A stretch of DNA of 64,000 nucleotides from Parascardovia denticolens DSM 10105 = JCM 12538 (GCF_001042675.1 NZ_AP012333.1:1488001-1552000), one strand, 5' to 3'. Numbered from the stretch's first letter, positions 9,223 through 18,432 are shown. Notes: a model not told the origin generated them from the sequence alone. Numbers and translations: made by a program.

Positions 9223-9363
9223 AGTTCACCCTCTTGTTTTACTTTTCGATTTCCGTTTGATTGAAGTTCGGTCTTATTGACGAATCTGGCAAAACGCTTG
9301 ACCATTATGCCACAGGGGATAAACGAGCGGGTCGGCCTACCGCGGGGCCAGACGGCCCAAGGG

Positions 9364-10068
9364 TCAGCGGCGCAGGAGGCGCTTGGCGAAGGCGTTGGCG
9401 ATCGCTTGGACGATCTGCACCAGGAGGATCATGATGATGACCGAGGCCCAGGTGACCCAAGGATTGAACTTCTGGTAGCCGAAGGCGATGGCGAAATTCC
9501 CCAAGCCGCCGCCTCCGATGTATCCGGCCATGGCCGACATGTCGAGAACGGAGATGAAGAGGAAGGCATAGGCCAGGATGAGGGGGGCCAGGGATTCGGG
9601 GATGAGGACGGAGGTGATGATCCCCAGCTTGGACACCCCCATGGAACGGGCGGCTTCGACGACCCCGGGGTCGACGGAGACCAGGTTCTGCTCCACCAGA
9701 CGGGATGAGGCCACGGTGCACATGATGACCATGGGGAAGATGGCGGCCGCGGTGCCGATGGAGGTGCCGATGACGGCTATGGTCACCGGCTGCATGGCCG
9801 CCAGGAAGATGATGAAGGGGATCGGCCGGATCAGGTTGATGATCACGTCCAGGACCTTGTAGACGACGGCGTTCTCGAAAAGGTTGCCCGGTCTGGTCCC
9901 CCAGAGGATCACGCCCAGGATCAGCCCCAGGAATCCTCCGATCAGGAGGGTGACGGCCACCATGATGAGGGTCTGGAAAAGGGCCGAAGTCACAGACCCA
10001 TCCTGCAGATAGGACTGGAAGTCCAGGAAGTTGCTTTGCGGGCCCACCCCGATCAGATTCACGTTCAT
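9364..10068 (-). CDS. metI: Methionine ABC transporter permease MetI
   Basis: 234-residue inner-membrane permease with about five to six hydrophobic segments. The coupling-helix region is [20 protein letters not shown] (residues 138-157), the EAA-type loop of ABC importers, and [18 protein letters not shown] follows as in MetI proteins. It forms the channel for D/L-methionine with MetN and MetQ. Its ATG overlaps the metN stop as ATGA, so the two are translationally coupled. It is the last gene of the metQ-metN-metI operon. Confidence 0.9.
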   Translation of the reverse strand: MNVNLIGVGPQSNFLDFQSYLQDGSVTSALFQTLIMVAVTLLIGGFLGLILGVILWGTRPGNLFENAVVYKVLDVIINLIRPIPFIIFLAAMQPVTIAVIGTSIGTAAAIFPMVIMCTVASSRLVEQNLVSVDPGVVEAARSMGVSKLGIITSVLIPESLAPLILAYAFLFISVLDMSAMAGYIGGGGLGNFAIAFGYQKFNPWVTWASVIIMILLVQIVQAIANAFAKRLLRR

Positions 10069-11390
10069 TCGTCCTCCCCTTTCCTCGCGTCAGAAGCCGT
10101 CCGTCCCCCAGAGCCTGGGTCGGGCCCGGCCGGGACCTCCACATAGCGGTCGTAATCCAGCCGCCACTCATCCGCCTCCAAGACCCGCAGCCGAGCCTGT
10201 TCATTGGCCTGGTAAGCGGCCAAAGCTTGGTCATAATCAATCGGATGGGAAACCGACCCGAAATCCACGATGACGTTGGCCAACCGCAGCTGGTCAACAT
10301 ACCGGTCGAGGTCCAGGTCGCGGTCCGGGCGCCCGGCCGGAACCCCTTGCCCAGCAGCCCCGGGGGAGGCAGCGGCCGGGGACTCCTTCTGACCGCTGAA
10401 GAACTCGTAAGTGAAGGCCCCCAATCCTTTGCCGGAGATATCCTGCACTCCCCCTTGCAGGATCCGGTTGGTGATACCCCGGTGGGTCAGCATGGAAGAG
10501 ATCCGCTGGCCCGAAGGGGTGATGCCCAGGGCCTGGTCGGGCGAGCGCATGACGACCGTCACCAGACGGCCGGCGGACCGAGCCCGCAAACGCTCGACCT
10601 CATCGGCCGAAGGGATGGTGTTGACGGCGGTGGAGACGAAATCGCGGGTGATCTTTTCCCTGGGCTGGGCGAAGACCCGGTACAGGGGGCCGGATTCCAC
10701 CGCCTTGCCCTGGCTCATGACCAGGACCCGGTCGGCGATGTGGGTGATCACATCCATCTGATGGGTGATGAGGACGATGGTGACCCCGAAATCCTTGTTC
10801 GCCCGTTTGAGCAAGTCCAGGACTTCGGACGTGGTCTGCGGGTCCAAGGCGCTGGTGGCCTCGTCCGCCAGGAGGATGTCGGGATGGGTGGCCAAAGCCC
10901 GGGCGATCCCCACCCGCTGCTTCTGTCCGCCGGAGAGCTGGCTGGGGTACTTGTGGGAGTGCTCCTTCAATCCCACGAAATCCAGGAGTTCCGCCACCCG
11001 GGCTTGCCGGTAGTCCTTCCTCCAATGGTCCTGTTTGAGGGGGTAGTCGATGTTGCCGGCCACCGTTTTGGACGAGAAAAGGTTGAATTGCTGGAAGACC
11101 ATGCCGATCTTCTTGCGGATCGGCTGCATTCTGGCCTCGGACAGGGCGGTCACGTCCTGCCCGAAAACCCGGACCGTGCCCGAAGTGGGCCTTTCCAGTT
11201 CGTTGATCAGCCTGACCAAGGTGGATTTGCCGGCGCCGGAATAGCCGATGATCCCGAAGACCTCCCCCTTGCCGATCCGGAAGGAGACGTCGTCGACGGC
11301 CACGTGCGGGTCCTGTCCCCTTTTGGCTGGGGGGAACTCCTTGGTCACATGTTCGAAGGAGATGAGGGGCTCATCCTGTTCTTCAGCCAT
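10065..11390 (-). CDS. metN: Methionine ABC transporter ATPase MetN
   Basis: 441-residue ATPase. Walker [11 protein letters not shown]-loop VFQQFNLF, signature LSGGQKQR, Walker [13 protein letters not shown] and switch His (THQMD) are all intact in the first 240 residues. The C-terminal part (near [20 protein letters not shown] to [18 protein letters not shown]) fits the NIL methionine-sensing domain that inhibits transport when methionine is plentiful. About 75 further residues extend beyond it ([19 protein letters not shown] and a tail), longer than usual. ATG 11390 has AAAGGA six bases upstream; an in-frame extension up to 11654 is open but lacks homology. Confidence 0.92.
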   Translation of the reverse strand: MAEEQDEPLISFEHVTKEFPPAKRGQDPHVAVDDVSFRIGKGEVFGIIGYSGAGKSTLVRLINELERPTSGTVRVFGQDVTALSEARMQPIRKKIGMVFQQFNLFSSKTVAGNIDYPLKQDHWRKDYRQARVAELLDFVGLKEHSHKYPSQLSGGQKQRVGIARALATHPDILLADEATSALDPQTTSEVLDLLKRANKDFGVTIVLITHQMDVITHIADRVLVMSQGKAVESGPLYRVFAQPREKITRDFVSTAVNTIPSADEVERLRARSAGRLVTVVMRSPDQALGITPSGQRISSMLTHRGITNRILQGGVQDISGKGLGAFTYEFFSGQKESPAAASPGAAGQGVPAGRPDRDLDLDRYVDQLRLANVIVDFGSVSHPIDYDQALAAYQANEQARLRVLEADEWRLDYDRYVEVPAGPDPGSGGRTASDARKGEDE

Positions 11391-11493
11391 ATCCGTCCTT
11401 TGCTCGTCCTGGCTTCGCCCTGCCTTGGCTTGCCTTGCCTGAATCCTTAATCCTGAATCCTGCCTTGCCATCCGCGTTGTAGCTTGGCTCGCC

Positions 11494-12498
11494 CTACCTC
11501 GCCTCGGACTCCACGCTCTTGAGGATCTTCTGCAGGTCCTCGGCGGAGTCGTCGTTGAAGGCGACGTCCTGCCCGAACTGCTGCCTGACGGCCGCGCGCA
11601 CCGCAGGGCTGTGGAAGATCTTGACCAGCTTACGGTAGACGGGATTGTTGACATCCTCCTTACGGGAGACCCAGACGTTGATGTAGGGCTTGGCGGACGG
11701 GGTGGTGGCCGAGTCCCGGAAGAGGGCGTTGGAGGTGCTCAGGCCTGAGTCTTTGACGTAGTCGTTGTTGATGACCCCGGCGGCCACCTGCTTGGCTTTC
11801 ACCTGGTTGGCCACTTGAGCCGCGTCCAAGGGGAAAACGGAGACCCGGGAAGCGGAGGCGTCGATGTCGCGGGGGGTGGTGAAAGCGGTCCACTTGCCTT
11901 TGAGCTTGACCAGGCCGGAGGCCTGCAGTACCACGATGGCCCGGGCTTGATTGGTCTCGTCATTGGGGATGGCCACTCTGGCCCCTTGCGGGATCTCTTT
12001 GAGGGACTGGTACTGGGTGGAGTAAAGGCCGAGGGGGAAGACGGCGAAGCCGCCGATGGGCTGCAGGTCCTGCTTGTTCTTCACGTTGTAGTTGGCCAGG
12101 TAAAGGATGTGCTGGAACTCGTTGAGGTCGAGCTTGCCTTGGGCAAGGGCCGGGTTCTCGGATGTATAGTCGGTGAAGTTGCGCAGGGTCACGTAGATGC
12201 CGGCCTTCTCGGCTTCGGCCTTGAAGGCCTTCCAATGGGGGTTCTTGGCCCCGACCACGCCGATGACCACAGGGTTGGCCTGGGAGCCTTTGGGGGCTGC
12301 CTCCCTGTTCTTATTGGCGGCCCGGATGCCGAAGAAGGCTATCAGGGCGACGACCAGGACGGCCACGGCCACGAGGATGCCGTTGCGCAGGCGGTTGTCC
12401 TCGCGGATGGGCTCGACCGAATTCGATGGCTGGTCCTGATTCGATGGTTGGTCCTGCGGAGTTTGGTAAGTGTGCGGATTCTCTTGCGAAGTCGACAT
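11494..12498 (-). CDS. metQ: Methionine-binding protein MetQ, membrane-anchored without a lipobox
   Basis: 334-residue NlpA/MetQ family substrate-binding protein. The binding domain starts near residue 75 ([18 protein letters not shown]) and carries [30 protein letters not shown] and [13 protein letters not shown], typical of MetQ. The N-terminus is unusual. About 35 hydrophilic residues with a repeat DQPSN are followed by a transmembrane helix ([20 protein letters not shown]) and no cysteine, so the protein is probably held by an uncleaved helix rather than lipidated. It is the first gene of the operon, with GAGGAAAGG before its ATG. Confidence 0.9.
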   Translation of the reverse strand: MSTSQENPHTYQTPQDQPSNQDQPSNSVEPIREDNRLRNGILVAVAVLVVALIAFFGIRAANKNREAAPKGSQANPVVIGVVGAKNPHWKAFKAEAEKAGIYVTLRNFTDYTSENPALAQGKLDLNEFQHILYLANYNVKNKQDLQPIGGFAVFPLGLYSTQYQSLKEIPQGARVAIPNDETNQARAIVVLQASGLVKLKGKWTAFTTPRDIDASASRVSVFPLDAAQVANQVKAKQVAAGVINNDYVKDSGLSTSNALFRDSATTPSAKPYINVWVSRKEDVNNPVYRKLVKIFHSPAVRAAVRQQFGQDVAFNDDSAEDLQKILKSVESEAR

Positions 12499-12912
12499 GC
12501 GATGGCCTTTCCTCTTGCGCTTCCCCTCTCTTATGAGGCCTGACGCGGGTTTCCGATCACGTATGGCCAGAGTCCGGAAGAGAAAGCTGATAAAACTTTT
12601 TCTTATAACTGAGTGCTTTTCTTCAAAGCATGCTTATAACCATAAAACAGGGGGGCCCGAAAATGGGCGTCTTTTAAGAAGATCGCTTATAGGTGTCTTT
12701 TATAGCAAGTGCCAAACTCCTGAAAGAGCACGGAAATCGAAGGAAAATCCTCCCCCAGACTGACGGCGCTCGCCCTCGCCATCTTTTCTCGGACTGCGAA
12801 AAAGGCAGGGAGACAGGGAGGAAACCCCGGGGATGAGAGAGAAAAGACAGGCTTCTTGTTCACCTCCGCCATTAGGATGGAAGAAAATATCACACAAGTC
12901 AGGAGTTTTACT
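12499..12912. promoter_or_regulatory. Divergent AT-rich promoter region between metQ and the NlpC/P60 gene
   Basis: About 410 bases without a gene. It contains four copies of a CTTATAA-like element (near 12603, 12630, 12685 and 12698) and a palindrome AGCATGCT near 12626. I see no SAM riboswitch. The repeated elements could be -10 boxes or a regulator array for metQNI. Confidence 0.4.
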
Positions 12913-13974
12913 TTGGCCCAAGGTCGACACATACCCGAACAGCCAGGCTTCCTTGCCTCTCTGAGAAAAGGAACGTCCTCCCTTGCCACCGGTATCGCCA
13001 AGACGCCAGCGAACCTCAAGGCTCTGCGTTTAGGAACCGTCGTTCCCAGCATCGCGGTCCTGGCCGCCCTGGCCGGTTCCACCTCCCCCGCTTTGGCGTC
13101 CGGCAATGGTTTGAAGGAATCTTTGGATGAAACCACGGTGGTTTCCCGTTCCGAAGACCGCTCCAGCCTTTTGAGCGAGTCGGTCACCGTCACCAGCGGC
13201 GAGAACGACACTTTCACTTTGTCCGACAACAGCACCAATTCCGCTGTCCCCTACAGCCAGACCCCTGACCAGCAAAAAGCCCATCAGACCCTGCAGGTCG
13301 CGGCCGCTTCCGCCCAAAGCACGTACGAATCTTCTTCCCAGGCGGACGCCTCCACCCGCGCCACCCTCAAGGCCAAGATCGATGAGGCCAAGGGCCTGCT
13401 CACTCGGGCCGACGCTTCGACCGCCGACCTCAACAAGGCCGCTTCCGCCACCACCGCAGCCGCCACTGCGGCCCGCAACAGCCAGGCCAGCAAGGTGGCC
13501 GCCGCCAACCGCACCGCCCAGGCCCAGAACGCCGGCGGCACCGCAGGAACAGGCGCGAATACCCGGCAGCCGGCCACCCCCTCCCTTCCTTCGACCGACA
13601 ACTCCCCCCTCGTCTCCGGCAGCGGCAAGGGGGCGGCCGTCGTGGCCCTGGGCATGCAGTACGTGCACAAGGTCCCCTACGTCTTCGGCGGAGAGACCAC
13701 GGCCGGATGGGATTGCTCCGGCTTCGTCAAATGGGTCTACGCCCATTTCGGGGTGAACCTGCCCCATAGTTCCGGGGCCCAGGCGGGAGCCGGCCGCGCC
13801 GTCCCCAATCTGGCGGCCGCCCAGCCCGGCGACATCATCGCCAATGGTTCCCATGCCGCCATTTACATCGGCGGCGGCAAAGTCGTGAATGCGGCGAACC
13901 CCTCCCAGGGGACCTGCGTGAGCGAATTGCGGTGGATGTTCCCCGGCGGCTACTCCATCCGTCGAATCTTCTAA
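12913..13974 (+). CDS. Secreted NlpC/P60 cell-wall endopeptidase
   Basis: 353-residue exported peptidoglycan hydrolase. A signal-peptide-like hydrophobic stretch (VVPSIAVLAALAGSTSPALA) is followed by a Ser/Thr/Ala-rich region with helical repeats (KAKIDEAKGLLTRADAST), then an NlpC/P60 domain in the last 115 residues. The catalytic cysteine is in WDCSGFVKW, the histidine in NGSHAAIYIGGG, and a third polar residue follows near VVNAANPS. Such enzymes cut peptide stems during cell division or remodelling. I chose TTG 12913 because AGGAG (12901-12905) is correctly spaced. TTG 12856 or ATG 12877 would add residues but lack good ribosome sites. Confidence 0.88.
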   Translation: MAQGRHIPEQPGFLASLRKGTSSLATGIAKTPANLKALRLGTVVPSIAVLAALAGSTSPALASGNGLKESLDETTVVSRSEDRSSLLSESVTVTSGENDTFTLSDNSTNSAVPYSQTPDQQKAHQTLQVAAASAQSTYESSSQADASTRATLKAKIDEAKGLLTRADASTADLNKAASATTAAATAARNSQASKVAAANRTAQAQNAGGTAGTGANTRQPATPSLPSTDNSPLVSGSGKGAAVVALGMQYVHKVPYVFGGETTAGWDCSGFVKWVYAHFGVNLPHSSGAQAGAGRAVPNLAAAQPGDIIANGSHAAIYIGGGKVVNAANPSQGTCVSELRWMFPGGYSIRRIF

Positions 13975-14043
13975 GACTCCTTGTCGGCGGCGGGCGCGAA
14001 TCATTCGATTCAAAGGCCGTCCGTCCACAGACATGGATAAAGC

Positions 14044-14072
14044 ATAAGGCCCGGCATCACTTCGGGCCTTAT
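14044..14072. terminator. Bidirectional terminator-like hairpin between NlpC/P60 and ribF
   Basis: ATAAGGCCCG (14044-14053) pairs perfectly with CGGGCCTTAT (14063-14072) with a 9-base loop. The two genes converge here. The U-tracts are weak on both strands. Confidence 0.55.
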
Positions 14073-14135
14073 CCATTTCAGCGAAAGGTCATACCGCGGA
14101 ATGGAATCCAAGGGCCACAACCAAACGATCGGTCA

Positions 14136-15365
14136 TCAGCTCCCCGCTTGGCCGTCGGTCAGCTCTTCCGTTCTGCGCTCATCCTCCTTCAATTGGTCGA
14201 CCAGCTCTTCAGCCGAATCGAACCTGACCATGGGCCTCAGGAAGGCGGCGAAATCCACGGCCACCCGATGGCCATAAAGGTCCAGGTCATGGGAACCGAG
14301 GACGTAAGCTTCGATGGTACGGGAAACATCCTCCCCCGCTTCATGGAAAGTGTCGTTGAGGCCAACGGAGATGGCGGCCGGCAGGCGGGCCGGCTCCCGA
14401 TCCCGGCCGTCGAACTCCCGGTATGGATGCCCTGAAAGGTCTTCCTGCCTGGAAGCGGCCCCTTCGGAAACGGAACCATCCCCAAAGCCATAATCCAAAA
14501 GATAACCGGCGTAGACCCCATCCACCGGAATGAAACCTTCCCGATAGCCGCCTACATTGGCCGTGGGGAAACCCAGATCGCGGCCACGGGCGTCTCCATG
14601 CACCACGACCCCCGCCACTTGCGGGTCGCGCCCCAAAACGCTCCTGGCTTCGGCGATGCGGCCCGTCGCCAGGCAATCGCGCACGTGGGAGGATGACCAA
14701 TCCCGCACGGGACGCATGTGGTGTTTCTTGGTATAAGCCCGCTTCTGCGCCTTCGACATGCCTGCCAGCGGGTTGGCCGGCTCCCCCTTCCGCTGCGGAG
14801 CCTGGTAGGTGACGGTCCCAGGGACCCAGGTCCCGGCAGTCTCCCCTTGGTCATCCACCACTTCCAGCTCGAAGACCCCCACCGCCTGGGCCACGTTGCG
14901 GATGGCCTTGATGTCTCCCGACCGGTCTTTGCCCAGACGGGCGTCCTCCCCCAAAACCAGGGTCCTCATGCCGACCTTGCCCACCAGCTGCCCCAGGAAG
15001 GCGGTATAGGTGGTCTGGGCGAATTCGGGCGTGTACTCCATTTCGAAGAGGGCATCCACTCCCTGACGGGCGATCAGCTCCTCCCTCTGGCGCAGGCTCG
15101 TCAAAGCCAGGCGGTCCTCCTCTTCCGAAGCCGTCCTCCCCTCTTTCCAAGCGAGATGGGCAAAGGAGGGACGAGGGGTGAAAATGATGACCAGGGAGAA
15201 GGAATCATGCTTCCGTGCCAGCTCCACCGTTGTGGACAAGACGGCCTGATGCCCCTTATGAACCCCGTCGAAAGTGCCGATGGTCACCACGGACCGGCGT
15301 TGGGCGTCCAAGAGAGGCCAATCCACCTTGCCGTGATCATCCGGGCTGAGTTTGAAAATCTTCAC
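14136..15365 (-). CDS. ribF: Bifunctional riboflavin kinase / FAD synthetase
   Basis: Converts riboflavin to FMN and then FAD. The N-terminal nucleotidyltransferase has GTFDGVHKGHQ near residue 30. The C-terminal riboflavin kinase has GDARGRDLGFPTANV with the PTAN motif, VDGVYAG and a final YGHRVAVDFAAFLRPMVRF. A non-canonical loop of about 20 residues (QRKGEPANPLAGMSKAQKRA) sits before the HMRPVRDWSSSHVR segment. GTG 15365 is preferred because AAAGGA lies nine bases upstream; ATG 15389 would add eight residues but lacks a ribosome site. A further low-similarity insertion occurs in the kinase half. Confidence 0.93.
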   Translation of the reverse strand: MKIFKLSPDDHGKVDWPLLDAQRRSVVTIGTFDGVHKGHQAVLSTTVELARKHDSFSLVIIFTPRPSFAHLAWKEGRTASEEEDRLALTSLRQREELIARQGVDALFEMEYTPEFAQTTYTAFLGQLVGKVGMRTLVLGEDARLGKDRSGDIKAIRNVAQAVGVFELEVVDDQGETAGTWVPGTVTYQAPQRKGEPANPLAGMSKAQKRAYTKKHHMRPVRDWSSSHVRDCLATGRIAEARSVLGRDPQVAGVVVHGDARGRDLGFPTANVGGYREGFIPVDGVYAGYLLDYGFGDGSVSEGAASRQEDLSGHPYREFDGRDREPARLPAAISVGLNDTFHEAGEDVSRTIEAYVLGSHDLDLYGHRVAVDFAAFLRPMVRFDSAEELVDQLKEDERRTEELTDGQAGS

Positions 15366-15603
15366 GATTCCGATTCCTTTGCCTTCCATCTTGCGAACCC
15401 CGAAGGGTTTTAACCCTAGGATTGTACCTGTTCCCCTGGCCCTGCCAGGGATGAATCAGCCCTGGGCCCGCCTGAGGGAAAGGATTGGCCAGGGTCTTCT
15501 TCCACCGGCTCGCCGACGAGGACCGGCCTTCCTGGATGTCCACAGAATTCCATAAGATATATGCTTGTTGCTCCTTGCATGGGGTTCTGCTCGAATTGAA
15601 TAT

Positions 15604-15693
15604 GGAGACGTGCCTGAGCGGCCGAAAGGGGCACCCTGCTAAGGTGTTAACCGCGTAAGCGGTTCGAGGGTTCGAATCCCTCCGTCTCCGCCA
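15604..15693 (+). tRNA. tRNA-Ser (GCT)
   Basis: Class II tRNA with a seven-base acceptor stem (GGAGACG/CGTCTCC), D-loop TGAGCGGCCGAAAGG, anticodon GCT at 15638-15640 within CTGCTAA, a long variable arm (CCGCGTAAGCGG), TTCGAATCC T-loop and an encoded CCA at 15691-15693. Confidence 0.96.
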
Positions 15694-15892
15694 CCAGGCT
15701 CCGGCACCGTTCTCGGTCCGAGGCTTTTCCTTTTCTTACGCTTCCCTTGTCCTTCGTCCTTTTCCCATTCGGCTTCTTCCTCCGCCCCCTTTGCCGCATC
15801 TGAGCATGGACTCCGGTTTTTGGTGATTCTTTCAGCTTGTCGTGTGAGCGTTTCATAATGGGGTGGAAAGTTTTTGATGGAAGGAGGCTGCC

Positions 15893-16441
15893 GTGGCGTT
15901 GCAGAAGAAGCGTCGGATGCCTGGCTGGGTGATGGCTTTGGCTGTTCTGCTGGTCGTGGTGGTGGGTGTTCCTTCCGGTTGTTATGTGTATGAGAGGAGG
16001 AAAGCCATGGATTACCGGCAGGAGATGATTAGCATCGTCCACTCCCAGGAAGTGAAAAAAGTCATCGAAGTAAACCTAAGAGAAATAGATCCGCATGCCT
16101 TGGACGGCCAGGGGGTGATCAGAACCTACTATATCAATGACGGTTCCATTGAGCACAATCCTATGGGAGGATACGATTTCGATGTCATCGTCAACAATGA
16201 CCGCAAGCTAGGCGTCAGCTTCGCCATTGATCGGCGTTATATCGCCGGCGAGGGGTACGGGCCCATCGACGGCGACGGAAGCCCTTCCGTGGAGCTGGCG
16301 GATTTGTTGGACAGGCGTTACGGGAAGGGGTGGGATGAGACGGATGACGCGGCGGAGAAGTATCGTAAGGCGCATCCCGAGGAGTTCCCCACGCCACAGA
16401 AGACCCAATCCGACAAGTCCGGTGAGAGCGGTGAGGAGTGA
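15893..16441 (+). CDS. DUF1310-family membrane-anchored protein, possible immunity or accessory factor for the lipase
   Basis: 182-residue protein. A basic start is followed by one hydrophobic helix (VMALAVLLVVVVGVPSGC, residues 13-30). Cys30 gives a weak lipobox-like end, so it may be lipidated or simply anchored. The extracytoplasmic part matches my memory of DUF1310: EVKKVIEVNLREIDPHAL, then GSIEHNPMGG, VNNDRKLGVSFAIDR and a short acidic tail. DUF1310 proteins occur in streptococci and Listeria, often beside secreted lipase-like proteins. GTG 15893 has AAGGAGG seven bases upstream. The lipase gene starts three bases after its stop, so the two are co-transcribed. The position suggests protection of the producing cell, which is inference. 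Confidence 0.65.
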   Translation: MALQKKRRMPGWVMALAVLLVVVVGVPSGCYVYERRKAMDYRQEMISIVHSQEVKKVIEVNLREIDPHALDGQGVIRTYYINDGSIEHNPMGGYDFDVIVNNDRKLGVSFAIDRRYIAGEGYGPIDGDGSPSVELADLLDRRYGKGWDETDDAAEKYRKAHPEEFPTPQKTQSDKSGESGEE

Positions 16442-16444
16442 GTA

Positions 16445-17791
16445 ATGGACGATTACACGGAGAAGCAGCGTATGGAGATCACTAATGAGGGGTATAAGGA
16501 TGAGAATTGGCATGTCGGACATCCCTTTTCCATTGACCATTACAAGACAAAATTGGGTACGGTGACGCGGGTGGTGCGTGGCCGGGACGGGGTGAAGGGG
16601 GATAATCCGAACGGTTTGGACGCCCTGGTGGTCAAGGATCCGAAGACGAAGACGATCCGGGTGATCTACCAGGGGTCGCGGGGGAATATGCTGCTCAGCA
16701 AGGATTGGACGATGAACGATTGGCCGATGGCCGGGCGGATCATGGGGTCCTCTCCGTCGCCCCCTCCTGTGCCGGATCGGCCTTGCCCTCCTCTTCTCAA
16801 CATGCTGACTCGCCCGTCTATGCCCGACCTTCGCCCTCCCTGGGTGACGGGCCAGCTGAAAGACGCGTCGCGGTTGTTGAAGAAGACGTTGAAGGACAAT
16901 CCCGGCTACAGCGTGGAGGTGTATGGGCATTCCCGGGGGTCCATGGACGGCCAGTACGCGGTGTCCAGTCTGGATGAGGCGGAGGCGAAAAGAATCAAAG
17001 GCGCCTGGCTGTACGAAGGCCCCGACATCTACCCCGCCCTGAATGAGGGGCAGAAGAAGCGCGCCCGCTCCTACGGCAGCCGGGTGAAGAACTACGTGGA
17101 TTCCCAGGACCTCGTGCCCATCGGCTATCGGGACGACAAGCAGGCCGTCGGCCAGGTGCGGCACGTGGAATCCACGGACGCGGGAGGCTCCAACCCGATG
17201 GACCATATCGGCAAGCAACACTCCTGGGGCGGCTACCAGTGGGCTTCCGACGGCAGCCTGGCCCTCACCGAACAGACCATCGACGCCACGCAGCTACGCA
17301 CGGACACAGCCCTCAAGAACCTGCGCTCCCAGTGGGAGAAGGACGGCGGGGCGTTGTCCGCCGGGCAGAAGATCTACCTGGACTACCAGCAGGCGATGAG
17401 CCTGCTGACCGCCGTCAGCCAGGAGATGGGGCGCACCGACGCGCTGGTCGCCGCCGCCAGGAAGCATCAGGCCGCCACCGCCGGGGACGTGTGGGAGAAG
17501 GACATCACCGACATCTACGTCTACCAGTTCACCTCCGTCGGCGATCTTTCCCGCGACGACCTGGTCGACATCGCCACCCAGGAAGGCCACTCCAAGCAAC
17601 GGTTCATCCAGCAGGCCACCGCCAGCATGGACGCCTACCGGGATCGGGTGAAGAAAGCCCATGAGAACCTGGACGAGCTGACACGCACAACCAGCGCCGC
17701 CCTGAAGACCCTCCTGGACAAGGACGCCCACCTGGCCACCCGGTTCCGCCAATGGGACACCCAACTCGACCACCAGGAAACCAACCTATGA
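16445..17791 (+). CDS. Lipase-like protein with C-terminal helical domain, probable type VII-secreted toxin
   Basis: 448 residues without a signal peptide. Residues 60-280 form an alpha/beta-hydrolase: TIRVIYQGSRGN, the nucleophile elbow YGHSRGSMDGQY (Ser163), then VDSQDLVPIG with a likely acid (Asp219 or Asp222), and MDHIGKQHSWGGYQW with a candidate His254 or His259. A proline-rich insertion lies at residues 101-133. Residues 285-448 are all helical, with coiled-coil character. This order, enzyme first and helical targeting domain last, is the reverse of LXG toxins and matches the reported S. aureus T7SS lipase TslA in layout. Neighbours are a membrane protein upstream and two small helical proteins downstream, joined by ATGA overlaps. 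Substrate and secretion are not shown by sequence. Confidence 0.7.
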   Translation: MDDYTEKQRMEITNEGYKDENWHVGHPFSIDHYKTKLGTVTRVVRGRDGVKGDNPNGLDALVVKDPKTKTIRVIYQGSRGNMLLSKDWTMNDWPMAGRIMGSSPSPPPVPDRPCPPLLNMLTRPSMPDLRPPWVTGQLKDASRLLKKTLKDNPGYSVEVYGHSRGSMDGQYAVSSLDEAEAKRIKGAWLYEGPDIYPALNEGQKKRARSYGSRVKNYVDSQDLVPIGYRDDKQAVGQVRHVESTDAGGSNPMDHIGKQHSWGGYQWASDGSLALTEQTIDATQLRTDTALKNLRSQWEKDGGALSAGQKIYLDYQQAMSLLTAVSQEMGRTDALVAAARKHQAATAGDVWEKDITDIYVYQFTSVGDLSRDDLVDIATQEGHSKQRFIQQATASMDAYRDRVKKAHENLDELTRTTSAALKTLLDKDAHLATRFRQWDTQLDHQETNL

Positions 17792-18081
17792 ACAACAACC
17801 AGGAGCGGGCGAGGGCCATGCTCGCCCAGGAGGAACGGGACTACCAGCAGGCCCTCGCCCGCATCAAACACGACGAGGACTTCCTCAACGACCAGGAGGA
17901 CGCCTGCCAGACCCTCGCTTTCCGCCACCCCGCAGCCTCCCAGGACATCCTCATCGCCTCCCAAAACCTCCTCGGCACCTACCGGGACGAACTACACCAC
18001 CGCAAAAACACGCTCACCCAACACCACGACCAGACAATCAACCACCTGCACACCACCCTCACAAAAGAAAACCACACATGA
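17788..18081 (+). CDS. Small helical protein, probable T7SS partner of the lipase
   Basis: 97 residues, almost wholly helical and charged (QERARAMLAQEERDYQQA, then HHRKNTLTQHHDQTINHLHT), with no cysteine-rich or membrane segment apart from one Cys near residue 36. The size and coiled-coil character fit the small WXG100-like or DUF5082-like partners that pair with T7SS substrates. I do not recognise the exact family. Its ATG overlaps the lipase stop as ATGA and its own stop overlaps the next ATG in the same way, so all three are translationally coupled. Codon use is richer in CAC, AAC and ACA than most of the window, which may mean recent acquisition. Confidence 0.6.
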   Translation: MNNNQERARAMLAQEERDYQQALARIKHDEDFLNDQEDACQTLAFRHPAASQDILIASQNLLGTYRDELHHRKNTLTQHHDQTINHLHTTLTKENHT

Positions 18082-18365
18082 CAATAACAAAAGAGATTCG
18101 AGACGACCAATCCGGGCAGACTGATCTTGATCTTGACGGCATCGAAAGAGCCCTCGCCCGCAAGAACATCCCCATCGTCCTTGGTACGGAACTCGTGATC
18201 GCCAAAGCGACCATTTTAACAGATATCCAACCTGTGAAAACCGACGCTTATACCCGCCTGACCACCATCGTCTCCCGCCTCAACAAAGCCATGGAAGGCA
18301 AATACAGCACAGCCATCACAGACAAATACCACGAGGAAATCAAAAAGATCAAACCAGAAAAATAG
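18078..18365 (+). CDS. Small ESAT-6-like protein, probable T7SS partner of the lipase
   Basis: 95-residue protein with a short polar start (DDQSGQTDLDLDGIERALAR), a more hydrophobic middle (IPIVLGTELVIAKATILTDI) and a helical basic end (DKYHEEIKKIKPEK). The size and shape resemble the DUF3130/TIGR04197 group of T7SS-associated proteins, but I see no diagnostic motif. Its start overlaps the preceding stop (ATGA). It ends the four-gene module; the next gene is more than 200 bases away. Confidence 0.55.
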   Translation: MTITKEIRDDQSGQTDLDLDGIERALARKNIPIVLGTELVIAKATILTDIQPVKTDAYTRLTTIVSRLNKAMEGKYSTAITDKYHEEIKKIKPEK

Positions 18366-18391
18366 CGCCGACGATACCTCATCACATAGGG

Positions 18392-18432
18392 TTCCGCCTA
18401 CGACCTTGCTATAAGCCTGCATAAAGGCGGAA
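18392..18432 (+). terminator. Terminator-like inverted repeat after the lipase module
   Basis: TTCCGCCT (18392-18399) and AGGCGGAA (18425-18432) pair perfectly around a 25-base loop, followed by ATATTCATT. The loop is long, so this is a weak call. Confidence 0.35.

Noticed and set aside
12499-12912. SAM riboswitch upstream of metQ
   Set aside because: No S-box or other SAM riboswitch pattern was seen in this AT-rich region.
15366-15603. FMN riboswitch upstream of ribF
   Set aside because: No RFN element was recognised in the upstream sequence.
15604-18365. tRNA-Ser as the integration site of an island carrying the lipase module
   Set aside because: The module starts just after the tRNA, but I found no integrase and no direct repeat of the tRNA 3' end downstream.
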